A DNA stretch of 64,000 nucleotides from Cordia subcordata (GCA_028554755.1 JAPTOF010000007.1:1086001-1150000), one strand, 5' to 3'. Positions 37,282 to 49,790 are shown, numbered from the stretch's first letter. The notes: generated by a model from the sequence alone, not told the origin. A program made the numbers and translations.

Positions 37282-39380
37282 TTCATAAGCTCAATGTGGA
37301 ATTGGCTTAAGAGGAAGGAGAGACTTGTAAAAGAAAATGACAGAGAAGTAACTGATGAAGAGGAGGAATAGCATTTGAGAAGTGTTGGATTCAAGTAGGC
37401 ATAGGCATAAATAATAAGATGGAGGAAATGGAAACAAACCAAAACAACCCAAAACAAAAAAAAAGTTAGGCCACCAAATTGTCTCAAAAGCAGATGGCAA
37501 TAGTCAACAATCACATAAGTTCATTAAAAGGATCTATTCAAACTAAATACTTTCCCCCAAAAAACAAAATTGAAAAAAGAAAGTTGGGATTTTAGTTATC
37601 TTTGTATTTATTGGATTAGATGAAGCCCACCAAACCCAACAGTGGGCCTCATCAAAGTCTGAATACAAAAGAGCTATCAGTAGTAAATACAAATCAAAAT
37701 AGAATCACAAGAATCAGTTTAATGACAAGAAAATAAAAGTGAACCACAAGTGCCTTTGTAACCAGCCCATCATTTTATAAAGACAATGAGAGAGAATAGA
37801 TAGAGAACAAAATGAGAAAAGAAAACAAAGAAAATCAGCAAGTGGGCAAACAGATTCATAGTATGGGGTTGAAAATCTCAAGTCAAATTTATGCAAAAAA
37901 GACAACAAAAATATGTCTTGTGGTAAGAGAGAACTAGTTGGAAATATCCAAACCAATGAGGTGGCTTAACTCAGACAAACTAGTAAAGAAAAAAAATTAA
38001 GGTGACTATCAAAAGAATCCAAAGTAGTTAAGATTCAAATAAAATAGTAAGAATCAAGAATGACATCACATAGAATAGAAACTATATTAAGATAAGATTT
38101 AGAAAGATATGTGAATGTAGAAAATGACATAATCTTGTGATACAAATGAAGTTAGGTATAACAAACAATTTCGTAACGCAAACACAAGGTAAATATAATG
38201 AAAGAGTAGTAAAATAAAGATTGTACAAAGTATTTAAAGATCTCAATATGCGGAAGATAATTTATGCAAAAATTGTGTATAATCTTTATGAAGGTATTAA
38301 ATCCAAAATAAAAGAGAAACTCTTGTGGGTTGAAGAGAAAAAGAACATAGAATCTTTGAAAAATGTGGTATGATAAAGATGGTACGAAATGGACAAGTAT
38401 TTTTCATTGGGAAGTGGTACAATCAAGCTGAAAAAGAGCTAAATTAAACAAAAAAAAAAAATCTATTGTGGATTGATGAGAGAAATGGAAATGGATGAAA
38501 AAGATTATTTGCTCTTCATCACATGTCTAATCAAACTGTTCTTCACTATATAAGATTTATTTGAGAAATATTATCTATGATCAAACCGTCAACTTATCCA
38601 TTATCGAAAATAAGCTAATGTTGTTGCACATTAGTTTGCAAGAGCAGCGCGGTACAACCTATTACCCATTGATTTACTTAGTAATATACCAAGAAATTTC
38701 TCTTTAATTCTTGCAAACAATGATGTTGATTCCAAGTTATTAATAGATGGTTGACATGGTAATGTCCAAAAAAAAAAGTATTGAGTGAAAGGCCAAGATA
38801 GAGAAGGAAACAAGGATGGCTTTCTTTTATCTTTGAATGTTGCATGGGCGGTTTATGGTTAAAGGGAAGCATTGAAGTTTGTATGTGCGCATGTGTTTTG
38901 TGGATTTCCAAGCAAACCCAAGACTGACGGATGTCCTCCTCCCTGTGTCTCTTCCCCTCACACACACTCTCTCTCCACAAGCCCATCAAAGTTGGAGGAA
39001 ATCCCGACCTGCCAGTGGATGCTTGTGATTTGGATATATTCGGTTGATTAGTTATTAGACTAGTTGATAATTAATTATTGATTGACTGGCAACTAACTAT
39101 TATATTTTAGTTGTTCTTTGGTATTGTCAAACGGGATCAAATATTTTTTAATTTTCGTGTTTTGTAACGCGGTAATATTAAAAAAATTAGTTAGCAAAAG
39201 ACACTTTTAGATCAATGGAAATATTTTGTAAGAAATAGAAAAATGAATATTTTCAATTGGTTAACGAGATGAAATAATTTATCACGCCTTAACTCTCCCT
39301 TTTCTCTTCCCGCACCCCCGAGCACTTACATCGTGCACCACATAGGAAGGTACACCCTTCTTCAAGTCCATCTCATGTAT
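37282..39380. other. F-box upstream region and intergenic DNA
   Basis: Holds the promoter and leader of the minus-strand F-box gene. Otherwise AT-rich with a short CT/CA microsatellite near 38955-38975. No further gene recognised. Confidence 0.7.
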
Positions 39381-39384
39381 CAGT

Positions 39385-39775
39385 TAAAAAATGTTATGTT
39401 CACAACACTTATACAATATTTACAAATTTTAGTTGTTTACAAGTCTTATTATATCTGTTCATAATCTTTATACTTTATTTTCATAAATTTTAGTCGTCAT
39501 AATCTTTTTGCAATATTTTCATAAATTTTAATTATTCCAAACTCTTATACTATATGTTCATCATAAAGTTTACATTATATATTAACTAATAGACATTCAC
39601 AAGTTTTATTTTATATTATATTCATAAAGTTAAACTCTATATGAACAAGTTTTATGCTATATATTTACAAAATTTAATACTATATATTTAAAAATCTTAT
39701 ACTCCATATTCATAACTTTATATGTTAATGTTCAAAATTCTATTACATTTGTTCACAATTAATAGATTATATGTT
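39385..39775. repeat. Decayed AT-rich tandem repeat
   Basis: Variants of TTCATAAATTTTA and TCTTATACTATATGTTCA recur about every 25-35 bases across roughly 390 bp. Divergence is high and the period drifts, so copy boundaries cannot be fixed by eye. Confidence 0.5.
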
Positions 39776-40281
39776 CAAACTCTTCTCTTTTTTAATGCTC
39801 CCAGCATGTGAATTTTATGATCGCAAATATCAAATAAAAGAGTTCACAAATCATATATCTGCTTCTTTCTTTATGGTAGTAAACTTCTTCGCATTATTGT
39901 CTTCATCACATATATTACACACACACATATATAAACAAATCGATATTCGCACCCATATATGCAACAATTAACAAATATATAAACACATATAACTGTATAC
40001 AATAGAATGCACAAATTTCAAACTTAACAAACATCAAATTTTAAGTCAATTTATTTCGTCATTGTCTTCCTCTTTCATCTCAATCAATTTTTCCTTGAAT
40101 CTTCCCCACACAAACACACACATAATATATACATACATATATAAGTGTGTATATATATGTTTGTAGATGTGTATATATATAAACACATATATACAAAGAT
40201 AGATCTATTTAGAATGAGAAAGAGCCAGAGTAGGCGAGAGGGAGAGAAGAGAAGAGAACTTTAGAACTACTATAATATATG

Positions 40282-41701
40282 TGTTGGAGTTATCTCATAA
40301 TTGCTATTTTTGATGATATTAAATAATTGATAACTACTATTTTTTGATAATAATAAATTGCTTTTGAGTATATTCCATATTTTGTAATGATGATTATTTT
40401 GGAGTATGAAATTTCCCTTGGAGCATGAAGTTTATCTATGAAGTATGAAGCTTGGAGTACTTGCCAAGGAGATCAAGTTTGAGACCTATTATGATTTGTT
40501 GTACATTGGTCTTAGTGGATACTTCGTTGAAAGCTCAAGTATATCTTTTTAAAGACACAAGTGCGTATCTCTTGAAACCAAAAATGTTTAACTAGTCAAG
40601 TTTGTTTTTAAAGAGTTTTTTCACGTCTTTTGGTTATATATGTACACACACACCCTTTGCACAAGTTTTTCAAACTAAGATTTGATGTAAGATATGCATT
40701 TAATGCTTTGTGTGCTTGGATTAAATTGCATTTAATTTATTTGATACAATACAAAGTTTAGTTGCCTTGGACAACCATATTTTCTGCAAAAAAATGTGCA
40801 TTAGGTGGAAAAAATATTTCCTATGTAGTAGCCTTTTCAGTGCTTTTGGTGCTATTGGAAGAGCATGTTGGTCAACCGATAGGGTCAACCGGTAGGCACT
40901 TGAAGAGGCATGTGTTGACCGGTAATTCCAGTAATCAAACTATCCTACCGACAGAGGTACCGCTCCATTAGTAAGGTCGATGCGTATTGCTCCCTGCTCC
41001 AAAATATATCTGTTGGAGTTTTTTTCTTTTGCCATTATAAATATATGCTTTCACCTCCAACATTTCACAAATTGATCTCTAAGCTTTCATATTCTATATA
41101 CAAGCATTTAAAAGTTATCTTCTTCCACTTAATGCTCTCATTCATTGCAAGTTGATCAAGTTTGTTAAGCTTTAAGTTGTCTCTCCACTTGGAACAATAT
41201 AAGAAGATATTTATACCTTTATAAACACTTGCTCTAAGAATTATCTCTTGTAAACAAAACTTCATTATTCCATTGCCTTGTTTCTTCGCTCTTGGATAGT
41301 ATAGGTTGTGTGATTAACCTTGCGAGGGAAGAGAGAGAGCTGAAATTTCTTAAGTTTTGGATAAACACTTAAGATCTTTCTAGTGAAGCAAGGAGTGCAT
41401 ACGTTGGTCTATGCTTCTTCAAAGACCAAAGCAAGTAGCAGAGTACTAATGAAGCTTTCGAAGTCCTATAGGAAATCTTAGGCGTTAGACTAGACCTATG
41501 AGATTTGAATCACTTAAAAATCATTTTGTTTGATCTCCTTATCCTTTATCATTTAATATTGTCTTTTATATCTACATATTGCTTGTTATCTCATCAACAT
41601 CCACCATAGATAATTAGGTTAATTTGAAAGAAAATTATTTTTTAGAAGTTCGTGCTGTAAATCCAACTCACCTTTCTCTTGGACTAATTTTCTGGACAAC
41701 A
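40282..41701 (+). mobile_element. Solo LTR, Ty1/copia-like
   Basis: Starts TGTTGGAGTT and ends TTCTGGACAACA, 1420 bp. Flanked by 5-bp duplications ATATG (40277-40281) and ATACG (41702-41706), one transition apart. It contains a TATAAATA promoter box at about 41036-41043. No primer site, gag or pol next to it. The TGTTGG...CAACA ends suggest a copia LTR; the lineage (perhaps SIRE-like) is a guess. Confidence 0.78.
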
Positions 41702-42059
41702 ATACGCTTCATTTTTTTTCTTAAATAGTGAATGAACTCGTGCATCAAAAGGAGTACCGTGCAAGGTAGATACATTGTTCATGTGGTACACGGTAAAATA
41801 TCGCCCCCCGCCCCCCAAAAAAAATTCTCCTAAAACTAAGGATCTGTTATTAATTTTTTATTTTTTAATTTGATAATCAGACACTAGAAAAATTATAGTA
41901 TGACAACCAAATACCAAAAAGTATCTTTCAATTTGACAATCAAACACTAGAAAAATATTCCATTTCCCTTGAAAATAATTTCCTCGATCAACACTAAGAA
42001 TATTTTGCATTCCCCTAGGAATAATTTCCCCGACCAAGTTATTTTACATAAACAAATGG

Positions 42060-43610
42060 AGCATCAAAATCCAAATTCTTTCATTAAACTCTATCATATT
42101 TCTCCATGTCATTAAATTTTATCAAATAATCTTATGTTAGAAAGTATTTTATATGCCTTATTTAAATAAAAGAAATATATACAACATACTTGATAAGTTC
42201 TAAATAAGTATTTAATTTATATGTTAGATGCACTTGATTTTGGAATAAAATACTTCTTAATCGATATTTTTAATGTAATTTTGCATAAATGTGCTTAGGA
42301 AAAGGAGCTGGATGCATTACATATGGATATAGAAGCTTTTTGGACATGTTTGTAGTAGTCAAAGTCGACATCGTCACGTGGAAAAATGCCATTTAATTGC
42401 TACGCGGGTTTTGACTGGGTTGACCAAGATTAAAGATATTTTTCTGGGCTTTTGGAAGGAATTAGCTTAAATGTTAGCAGGCTTTTTATTTTGTTGGACT
42501 TATTTCAGGCTTTTACCTTTTTATTCCTTTTGGGTCAGGGTTTCCTTATCCAATAAGGAAAGTAGGTTAGGGTTTTTATTATATAAATACCTCTTAGTAG
42601 CCACCTTGGAGGAGACAGCTTTTAGTAGACAGTTCTTAGCACACAGATTAATTTTCTCTTTATTCTTTGAGCAATATTTATGGAGAAGCTGTTCTAATTT
42701 CTTTTCTAGCCGAGGATTAATCAAGATTTCGGATCATCAAATTCGTGAGATCTAAGTGTTTTTCTTCCTTTCATGCTATTTTGGTATTTGCGTATTTACT
42801 GTTTTAATAATTAATATTGATCTGCGATTATTTAATTTTGCGCGATTATTTAATTGCATGACAATAGGTAGCCAATTAGATTAATTTAATTAATCTAAAT
42901 ATAGTGGTAGCAGTTCCTGTGTAATTACGCGATCTAAATGAGCAATTACCGCGAGAGTATTGACTTTTACAATTGGGTCTTTCTAGATTTTTATTGCTAC
43001 CGTTAGATAGATCCTGCGGGCATCTCCAGGGATTAGAACGTCTAATAGGTAAGGCGATAACGGGAAAAATCTTAGGGATTTAAACCATTATCAACTCTGT
43101 AAGGAAAGATAACTATAACTGATTTATTGAAATAGCTGAAAGTATTTTTGCATCTATGATCGAATTTGTTGGCCGAAATTGCGATTGATTCTCAGGCTAG
43201 ATTTTATTCTCACTTATTTTCTGATTTTCCAGTTTAGCGAATATTTAGAATTGCATATTTTAGTCAATTTAATTTTTATTTACGTTTTTTTATTTTCTGG
43301 TCAGATTGCGTGCCCACGCAGCGTGCCCAGTGCTCTAGACAGATTTGTTAATTTTATTGATTTCGTATTTAATTCCCCCCATTTTGGTTGCAACTTAGTT
43401 GAGTAATTTACTTGGCATAACTAGAATAAAATATTCTCCCAATCCCTGTGGACTCGACCCTTTTCTCACCACGCACACAAATTAAAATTACCAGGTAAGA
43501 AATAGGAATTTATTTTTGGTGGTTTCGACGCCCATCAATACTAAATTATTTAATAAAAATTTTCAACAAAAATTTTGCAGTCAAATAGAAAATTACAATA
43601 ATTTTAATAG
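42060..43610. repeat. Arm of an inverted-repeat element, split by a solo LTR
   Basis: 42060-42190 plus 43543-43610 align in order with the left arm of the inverted repeat at 53387-53604. Shared words include TTTATCAAATA, CTTATRTTARAAAGTATT and ATTCAACAAAA-like. The LTR at 42191-43537 interrupts this alignment cleanly. Confidence 0.65.
42191..43537 (+). mobile_element. Solo LTR, large gypsy-like
   Basis: Starts TGATAAGTTC and ends GACGCCCATCA, 1347 bp. Perfect 5-bp target duplications ATACT lie at 42186-42190 and 43538-43542. A TATATAAATA promoter box lies near 42580. The end block with CCAATCCCTGTGGACTCGAC and TTTCGACGCCCATCA is typical, from memory, of large Ty3/gypsy LTRs in eudicots. No internal region remains, so the element was reduced by LTR-LTR recombination. 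Confidence 0.87.
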
Positions 43611-43889
43611 GTGTGAAGGAGAAAAGAGAGACGTGAGGTGGTTAACAAAAAGTGATTAGAGCTAAAGTGAAAAGCTATCTTATATTCATTATCAACGTTG
43701 TCTTAATAAAATTCTTCTTTTGCTTGTGAATTAGGCATAAGCATAAGCCAAACCATGTAATAATGTGTATTGAATTTCTTGTTTATTTCGTCTTGTTGAC
43801 ACCATGTTTTTCCCAACAAGAATTATAGGGCATATGGTGTATGTGTACGTATATATGTACATACATATATACATACTACATACTACATC

Positions 43890-43895
43890 TATCTA

Positions 43896-43930
<35 letters not shown>
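43890..43930. repeat. AT microsatellite
   Basis: About 20 AT units following shorter CTAT and TACAT repeats. Confidence 0.9.
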
Positions 43931-43934
<4 letters not shown>

Positions 43935-44250
43935 CTCATATGGTAAAGATTATCCATTGATAATAAACAAATGTATTAAAGATACTCATTTTTTCGCTAC
44001 ATCCCATGGGCAATACTCTAGTTTCATCCAAAATTTAACATGTTCGGTGCAAGAAAAGCATTAAACTCTGTAAGACTCTTGCGCAAAAAAGATTAACTTG
44101 TGGACAAAATTTGGAGTTGGAACTAGTGACCTCCCACTATTAAATATTCTTTGTACAATAATTAAGATACCGAACAAATAATGTACCCAGAAGGAATAAA
44201 ATGTAAAAATGGATTCTCATGTTGTGGTGTGTATATACTTGGCAAGAAAA

Positions 44251-44626
44251 GGGCTAAATGACTCATTTTGTTCTTATCTTTGACCTTTTTGACAATTAAG
44301 TCTCTTGTCTTCAAAATGAGAAAATTAAGTCCCTTATCTTTGCAATTGGTGACATTGTTAGTTCTTGAGTCAAGAAAATAACAATTTTCTAGTTATTTGT
44401 CTTTGTAATTTGTAAAGTTATTAGTTCTAACACCATTATTTTCTTGTTCTTTTGTTGTCTTTGTAATTTGTAAAGTTATTAGTTCTAACACCATTATTTT
44501 CTTGTTCTTTTGTCAGTTCAAGACTGACGTCATCAAAAATTACAAAGAAAAGGAACTAAATTATCATGTTTTAAAGAAAAGGATTTAGTTGTCAAAAATA
44601 CCCAAGACCAAATAAGTTATTTAGCT
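44251..44626. mobile_element. Fold-back MITE 1, just downstream of the NOI gene
   Basis: Terminal inverted repeats of about 100 bp. The left end reads GGGCTAAATGACTCATTTTG; the reverse complement of the right end is CAGCTAAATAACTTATTTGG-like, and both carry CTTTTTGACAA and TTAAGTCCCTT-type words. A 9-bp target duplication is probable: GCAAGAAAA (left) and GGAAGAAAG (right), 7 of 9 matching. It contains a 61-63 bp tandem duplication (about 44395-44514). Mutator-like MITE is the best guess. Confidence 0.75.
44395..44516. repeat. Two-copy tandem repeat of about 60 bp inside MITE 1
   Basis: The block starting GTCTTTGTAATTTGTAAAG and running to TTTCTTGTTCTTTTGT appears twice head-to-tail, essentially identical, which indicates a recent expansion. 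Confidence 0.9.
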
Positions 44627-44864
44627 GGAAGAAAGTTTATAGCTCCATTATCCAAGATGTATAGAAATCAATAGAGGCTAATGAGGCCATAAATTTTGTA
44701 GAACTTTTAGTGTATGAAACTGTTAATTGTTTTATAAACCTTTCACGTTCAACAATATGGTTTAAGATATATTTCGATATGAAGCAATTACACATTAAAC
44801 ACAACATAAATTCCCTCTCAATGTCATGTACATTTCCAATCTATATTTAACATGATGTTGACAA

Positions 44865-46311
44865 TCAAGCCCGGGTAAAACAACTCAAGTAGGTCAAAGA
44901 CTTCTTTTTCTTCTTCTTCTTCTGCACAAATAAGAATATTAAAGTGATCATATGTGTTTCTTGGGTGAAAAAGGCCCCAATGTGCACAAGTTTCAAGAAA
45001 AGGTTGTGTCCATTTTTATTTGATTGCTGTAGTAAGAAAAAAGAGAGGGTAAATTACATGAATTGTTCTTTATCTTTATCCCCATAATAATCTATCCTTT
45101 ATTTTTTGTTCGTGAAATTCTAGCTCCTTATCTAAGATATGCCATTGTTAGTTCCAACTTGATTCCCTATTAAAAAGTCTCATTAAATGTCAAGTGCACC
45201 ACATGTGAATCGCAATTTTGGACTATATTAGCTTTGCTAAAAAAGCAAAATTGTGATATACGTGAGGTACACGTGAATTTAACAGAATATTCTAACATAA
45301 AATCGAAATGGGACTAACGATGGCACAAATATATTAGATAAGGGATAATTTGTTACAAATGAAATATAAGGAATAAGATTGTTATAAATAACAAAAATAA
45401 GAGACCATTCTTGTAATTTACTCAAAAAGATGATAATCAACAAACAATAGTCTAGAAAGGGAAAGTGAGCTTACCATGATAGGATTACCACCAGGTGGTT
45501 TACCTAGAAGCTCAAGCTCACATCCAACGCTAATCGGGCGTGTCAAATTATTCTTGTATTGCCTCCTGTTCGCGCGAGCTTTTGCGAAAACCATCGAGTA
45601 ATTTGGAGGAGGCCCCTTTTTGAGGTCCCATTCTCCAAATTGAGGCACAGCCATCCAATTATTTTTCTACAGATAAATGTTGGTTACATCTTGATATGAT
45701 TGTAACGTATTTATGATAAAAATAATGGGTTAATTCTTTCTACGGTTTCTGAACTATTAACTTTGTCTTATTTTAGTCTATCGACTTTTAAAATGAACCC
45801 TTTAGTCCTTGAACTTTACTGAGTAGAACACAATTCAACCTTCGAGCCAATTCCGTTAGTTTTTTTTATGTTGCTCTATCGATTTTACCCTTGAAAATAA
45901 GGTGTATCACGTCTCTTGTGCGTCTTACTCGATTTTAAGTTAAAAAATTTAATAAAACTGGCTCGAATGCCGAACAATGTTCCGCTTATGAAAGCTTAGG
46001 AACCAAAAAGTTTATTTTAAAAGTTGAACGACTAATACGCGACAAAGTCAATAGTTCAGGGACTATAAAAAGAATTAACTTTAACGATAACAGTTAGCAT
46101 ACAAGAGCCTCGAAAGGGGAAGTCATGAGTTTACCATGAAAGGGTTATCATCGTTCTGTTTAGCTAGCTCACGCTCACTTCCAATGCTGATCGGGCGTGT
46201 CATGCCATTCTTATGTTGCCTCTTGTCATCGCGAGCTTTTGAGAACACCGTCGTGTAATTTGCAGGACCTTCTTTATCAAGGCCCCATCCTCCGAATTGA
46301 GGCACGGACAT
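44865..46311 (-). CDS. NOI/RIN4-type protein with two NOI exons
   Basis: NOI (AvrRpt2-cleavage-site) domains mark RIN4-like proteins, small membrane-tethered regulators and targets in plant immunity. Exon 46311-46135 encodes MSVPQFGGWGLDKEGPANYT with TVFSKARDDK. Exon 45666-45475 encodes KNNW, then MAVPQFGEWDLKKGPPPNYS with MVFAKARANRRQ. Exon 44921-44865 encodes seven Lys, then SLTYLSCFTRA and stop. All three fit GT-AG with phase-0 junctions, so one 141-residue double-NOI protein is possible. Two separate genes, with the downstream one starting at 45654 (78 residues), is the alternative. The Lys-rich tail with one Cys resembles the palmitoylated end of NOI proteins (KRKILTYINCC type, from memory). 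The third exon is predicted from sequence only. Confidence 0.75.
45047..45423. mobile_element. Fold-back MITE 2, in the last NOI intron
   Basis: The left end GGGTAAATTACATGAATTG and the reverse complement of the right end GAGTAAATTACAAGAATGG extend into inverted repeats of about 110 bp sharing CCTTATCTAA and GCCATYGTTAGTYCC. Flanks AAAAAGAGA and AAAAAGATG match at 7 of 9 positions, suggesting a 9-bp target duplication. It fills most of the 553-nt intron. Confidence 0.78.
45727..46081. mobile_element. Fold-back MITE 3, between the two NOI exons
   Basis: The left end GGGTTAATTCTTTCTACGG and the reverse complement of the right end AAGTTAATTCTTTTTATAG continue through TGAACTATTRACTTTGTC and ACTTTTAAAATRAAC, giving inverted repeats of about 100 bp. 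The target duplication is unresolved. It makes up about 355 of the 468 nt between the two NOI exons. Confidence 0.78.
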
Positions 46312-47627
46312 CTAATTGTTCTTCTAAAAGTAAAATTGAAACTGGATGAATTTGATTGATATACCTTGGTAACATTTTACAACTACATAGACTATGAATT
46401 TCTATTAGTATGATGTGGTGTGTATATGGCTTACCCAAGTGCATACTAGTCATTATTCCTTGATCAACACACTTGTACTAGCTTCATTGTGGTTTATGCT
46501 TGAGTTACTAGTGCAACTTCAATGTGGTTTATGTTTAAGTTGCATGAGAGAAAATTTTAGTAATGAAAATAATGAGCATGGCTTTTTTTATTTTTTTGTA
46601 AAGAGTTAGAACAATTAATTATTCAAGTATTTACGGGTCAATATCTCATTTCTCAATGCATATTGACCAACATGAGCTCGACCATAGTTTAGGGATGAGT
46701 CTACTAACCACATATATTACAACCATTCTGACCCTCGAAAGGAACAAAGATCCAATAAATATTATGGTAAAAGAATTGGATAAGTGTAGAGCCCATGTCA
46801 AGAATATTTACAAAGCCAAGTAAAGATTCTGTGGAATTCTAAAGATGCATCTTCCATAAATGCTTCACTCTTTGATACCCAAAGTTTGTCACCCAGGAAG
46901 GGGTGGTTATAAGTTAAGCTAAATGAAAAATATAATGTTACGAGAAAATTTTAATAGTGGGTAAAAGCTTCTCAACATTTCCACCATCCATGAATGTATA
47001 GACTAGTTCCCAATGTGACAAGTGTATAAAAATGCATGTATGCATAGAGATTAGTATATATCTTCTAAAGAACTGGAAACATGGAGACTTTTGCAACAAC
47101 AATATTGGTGAAGCAACTTTGTTGCATAAGAATCAGCTCAAATAAGAATTAATTATGTGAAGAATGTTTTAGTTACTATAACATAACTTTTGAGAATGAA
47201 AATCTAGATTGGTGTAATTATATATATGAATTAACAAAGAAACTCAGCCCAAAATAAAAAAAAAAGATAGAAAAGAAGAAAAGAAAAAATTTTGAGTAAC
47301 AACTTAAACAACAATGGATGGGATAGAGAACAAAATGGTCGAAAGTGAAAGAAAATTAAGGAATCATAACATAAGAAACCTAACATAAATGTATAACATA
47401 TTTGAATCTCTGCGCAAGCATATAGAATACAAGAACATTAAAAGAATCCAAATAATCTCTAAAAATATTTATATTCAATTTTGCTTTGTATCAATGAGAC
47501 CAGAGATTTACCTCCTTCCAGTTTTTCCTAATGCAGTGATCATAGGAAAAGAAGGAGATAAAGTGGTGGAAGAAATTTGCGATCATTACGCTTAACCTTC
47601 ATATATATTTCGATAGAGAAAACCTTA

Positions 47628-47671
<44 letters not shown>

Positions 47672-48875
47672 TATAATGAAATATCGGCATAATATGTTTC
47701 CATATGTTACATTCTTATTTAATGGTCGAAGTTTTTGTGCTTTCTAACCGTTCAAGTTCTTTTTAGTGTGAACATGTACTATCCTTTATGATAGGCATTG
47801 GTGAAATTAGTGTAACCATTCATGTGTGCATATATTTTGATATCCTTTTTTATGATAAAATTAATAGTGTCTAAAATTTACTATGTTATTGTTGAATTCG
47901 ATATGTTTAGTAATTATTTTAACTTGAGGTTTCCAAATAATACCACGTAGAAATTGGAGCGAAAACAAAAAGCTATAAAAGATCTAGAAGGAAAAGATAT
48001 CGCATATAAGTAAAAAAAGAAAAAAGAAATAAAATACTGTTAATCAACGGTATAAAAACGCCATTATTCAAAATTCAAAGCCTTATTTGCTCTCCTTTTT
48101 ATATTCATTTGCTCTCTCTCTCTATATATATACACACTAATGTATAAAGCACGAAACATGAAAACACTGGTCAATCTATAAAGCAGAGTTTTTTTTGCTC
48201 AAACCACACTCCTTGCATGTCAAATGGCATACTATGCTTTTGCCACGTGACACTCCAGAAAAATTTTCTCTTCAAATCTACATTATATATTCTGCCGAAA
48301 ATAAATTCTACAATTTTTGTCATCAACTCACATAACTTACCGGGAATGCGCTGCTATCCCGATTGTTAGTACAACTGAATCGACATTTGCCAGCAAATCT
48401 GGCCAATTCATGATGGAGACTTTTACATATGATTATTATTACAATTGTAATATTGATCCTCAAATATTCTGGCTATTTCAATTGAGGATATTTTTTGGAA
48501 AAATTCAAAAATCTTTCCATATTGCCGTTGCTAAATTGGGCGCTAAAACGACGATTAAATCTTATGGTACACGGGTTCGTTGTCCGCTATATATTATGTG
48601 TATGTCGCGTTAGTTTATACCCTAGCCATTTGCATAACCCAAGTACAACAGGTATGTGCACCTTAATCTATTGAATGAAATTCACGAGCAATATCATTTT
48701 AGAATGTGTTTGATTATTTTATTCTACTTAATCTATTTATGGGTCTCTGATTCTTTATTCTTTTGGTTTAAATCTCAAAAAATGGATGTTCAAACGTTAT
48801 TGAATGTCATATTTTGGTGGTGGCATGGTGTGGTGGGGGTTGTAAAATTGTTAAATTATGTGTTATAGCTCTTAC
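46312..48875. other. NOI upstream region, no gene recognised
   Basis: Promoter of the minus-strand NOI locus, then AT-rich DNA with an AT microsatellite at about 47630-47667. I searched for another NOI exon upstream and saw none. Open frames at 47389-47595 and 48317-48613 match nothing I know. Confidence 0.6.
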
Positions 48876-49790
48876 GAAGAAAAGAACTCTAGATTTGCCT
48901 TTGGTTATGCGAGTTGAAGGTTAAAAGATATGAGGAGTATTATATTAAGGGTTATCTGTTTGTGAAGCATCAACAAATTTGGCAGTTCAATAATATTGAT
49001 TTGCTACTTTTGGATGAGGAGGTTGACTTTTATGTTTGATGTTATATACCAACTATTATTCTTCTATCAATTTTATGTTTGTTTGAATCATTTAATTTTT
49101 ATTTTTGTGGTAGGGAGATAATATTCAAGCGATTGTGAAAAGGTTGCTCATGGACAAGTTTAAAAGCCTAATCATTGAAGGAAACTATTATGTTATTGAG
49201 AATTCCACTATTGGGTTAACAATAGCTCTTTTATGATTAAACATCATAAATATTGGCTTTATTTTCATGAATCTATTTTAATTTTTTGTAAATATATTAA
49301 TATAATTGTCATTATTTTCAATTTATTTTTTGTTTTTGGCAATTGATAGTTTGATTACATAAATAATTACTTTATGTAATCAGTACTGTTGCATTTCCTT
49401 TTGTCTTTCTATACTCATTTAATTTGTTTACTTGATGAATCAATTGATGCTGCAGAGTTGGTCTTTGAGAGTGATGCTGCAGAAGTGTTCCAGAGTGTGC
49501 TGAATAATGCTAACTACACAAATTGGAGGATAGCTGATCTGGTGCAAGAGATTAAGGCTTATTTTAGTTGAAATCCAACTCATAGACTCACTTTTATTCC
49601 TGGAGCTGTGAAGAGCTTAGCAGATTGGATCTCGAGAGCTACGAGGAAGGATAATTTACCATCTGATTGGGTTGTGCATCCCCCTCAGCCTTTATTTGAT
49701 ATTGTAATTAAAGAGTAGTCTCTTTCAGAGGTCACCTGACTTTATCTTATTAATAATATGGTTTCTATTAACAAAAAAAAAAAAAAAAAT
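48876..49790 (+). pseudogene. RNase H-like (RVT_3) retroelement remnant with poly-A tail
   Basis: At about 49440-49740 the frame gives AAELVFESDAAEVFQSVLNN, then WRIADLVQEIKAYFS, a stop, and LTFIPGAVKSLADWISRATR. This follows the ESD-x-x-x-V...L-x-x-EIK...F-x-F-x-P-x-x-A-N-x-x-ADWLA layout of the RNase H-like domain found in plant LINEs and related genes. A run of 17 A at 49773-49789 ends it, as expected of a LINE or retrocopy tail. The upstream part is too decayed to assign. Confidence 0.6.

Noticed and set aside
47389..47595. 68-codon frame upstream of the NOI locus
   Set aside because: No domain, poor start context and AT-rich composition like the surroundings.
48317..48613. 98-codon frame with a stretch (AAIPIVSTTESTFASKSGQ) faintly like the hAT transposase C-terminus
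   Set aside because: Similarity covers too few residues and the following sequence does not continue the domain.
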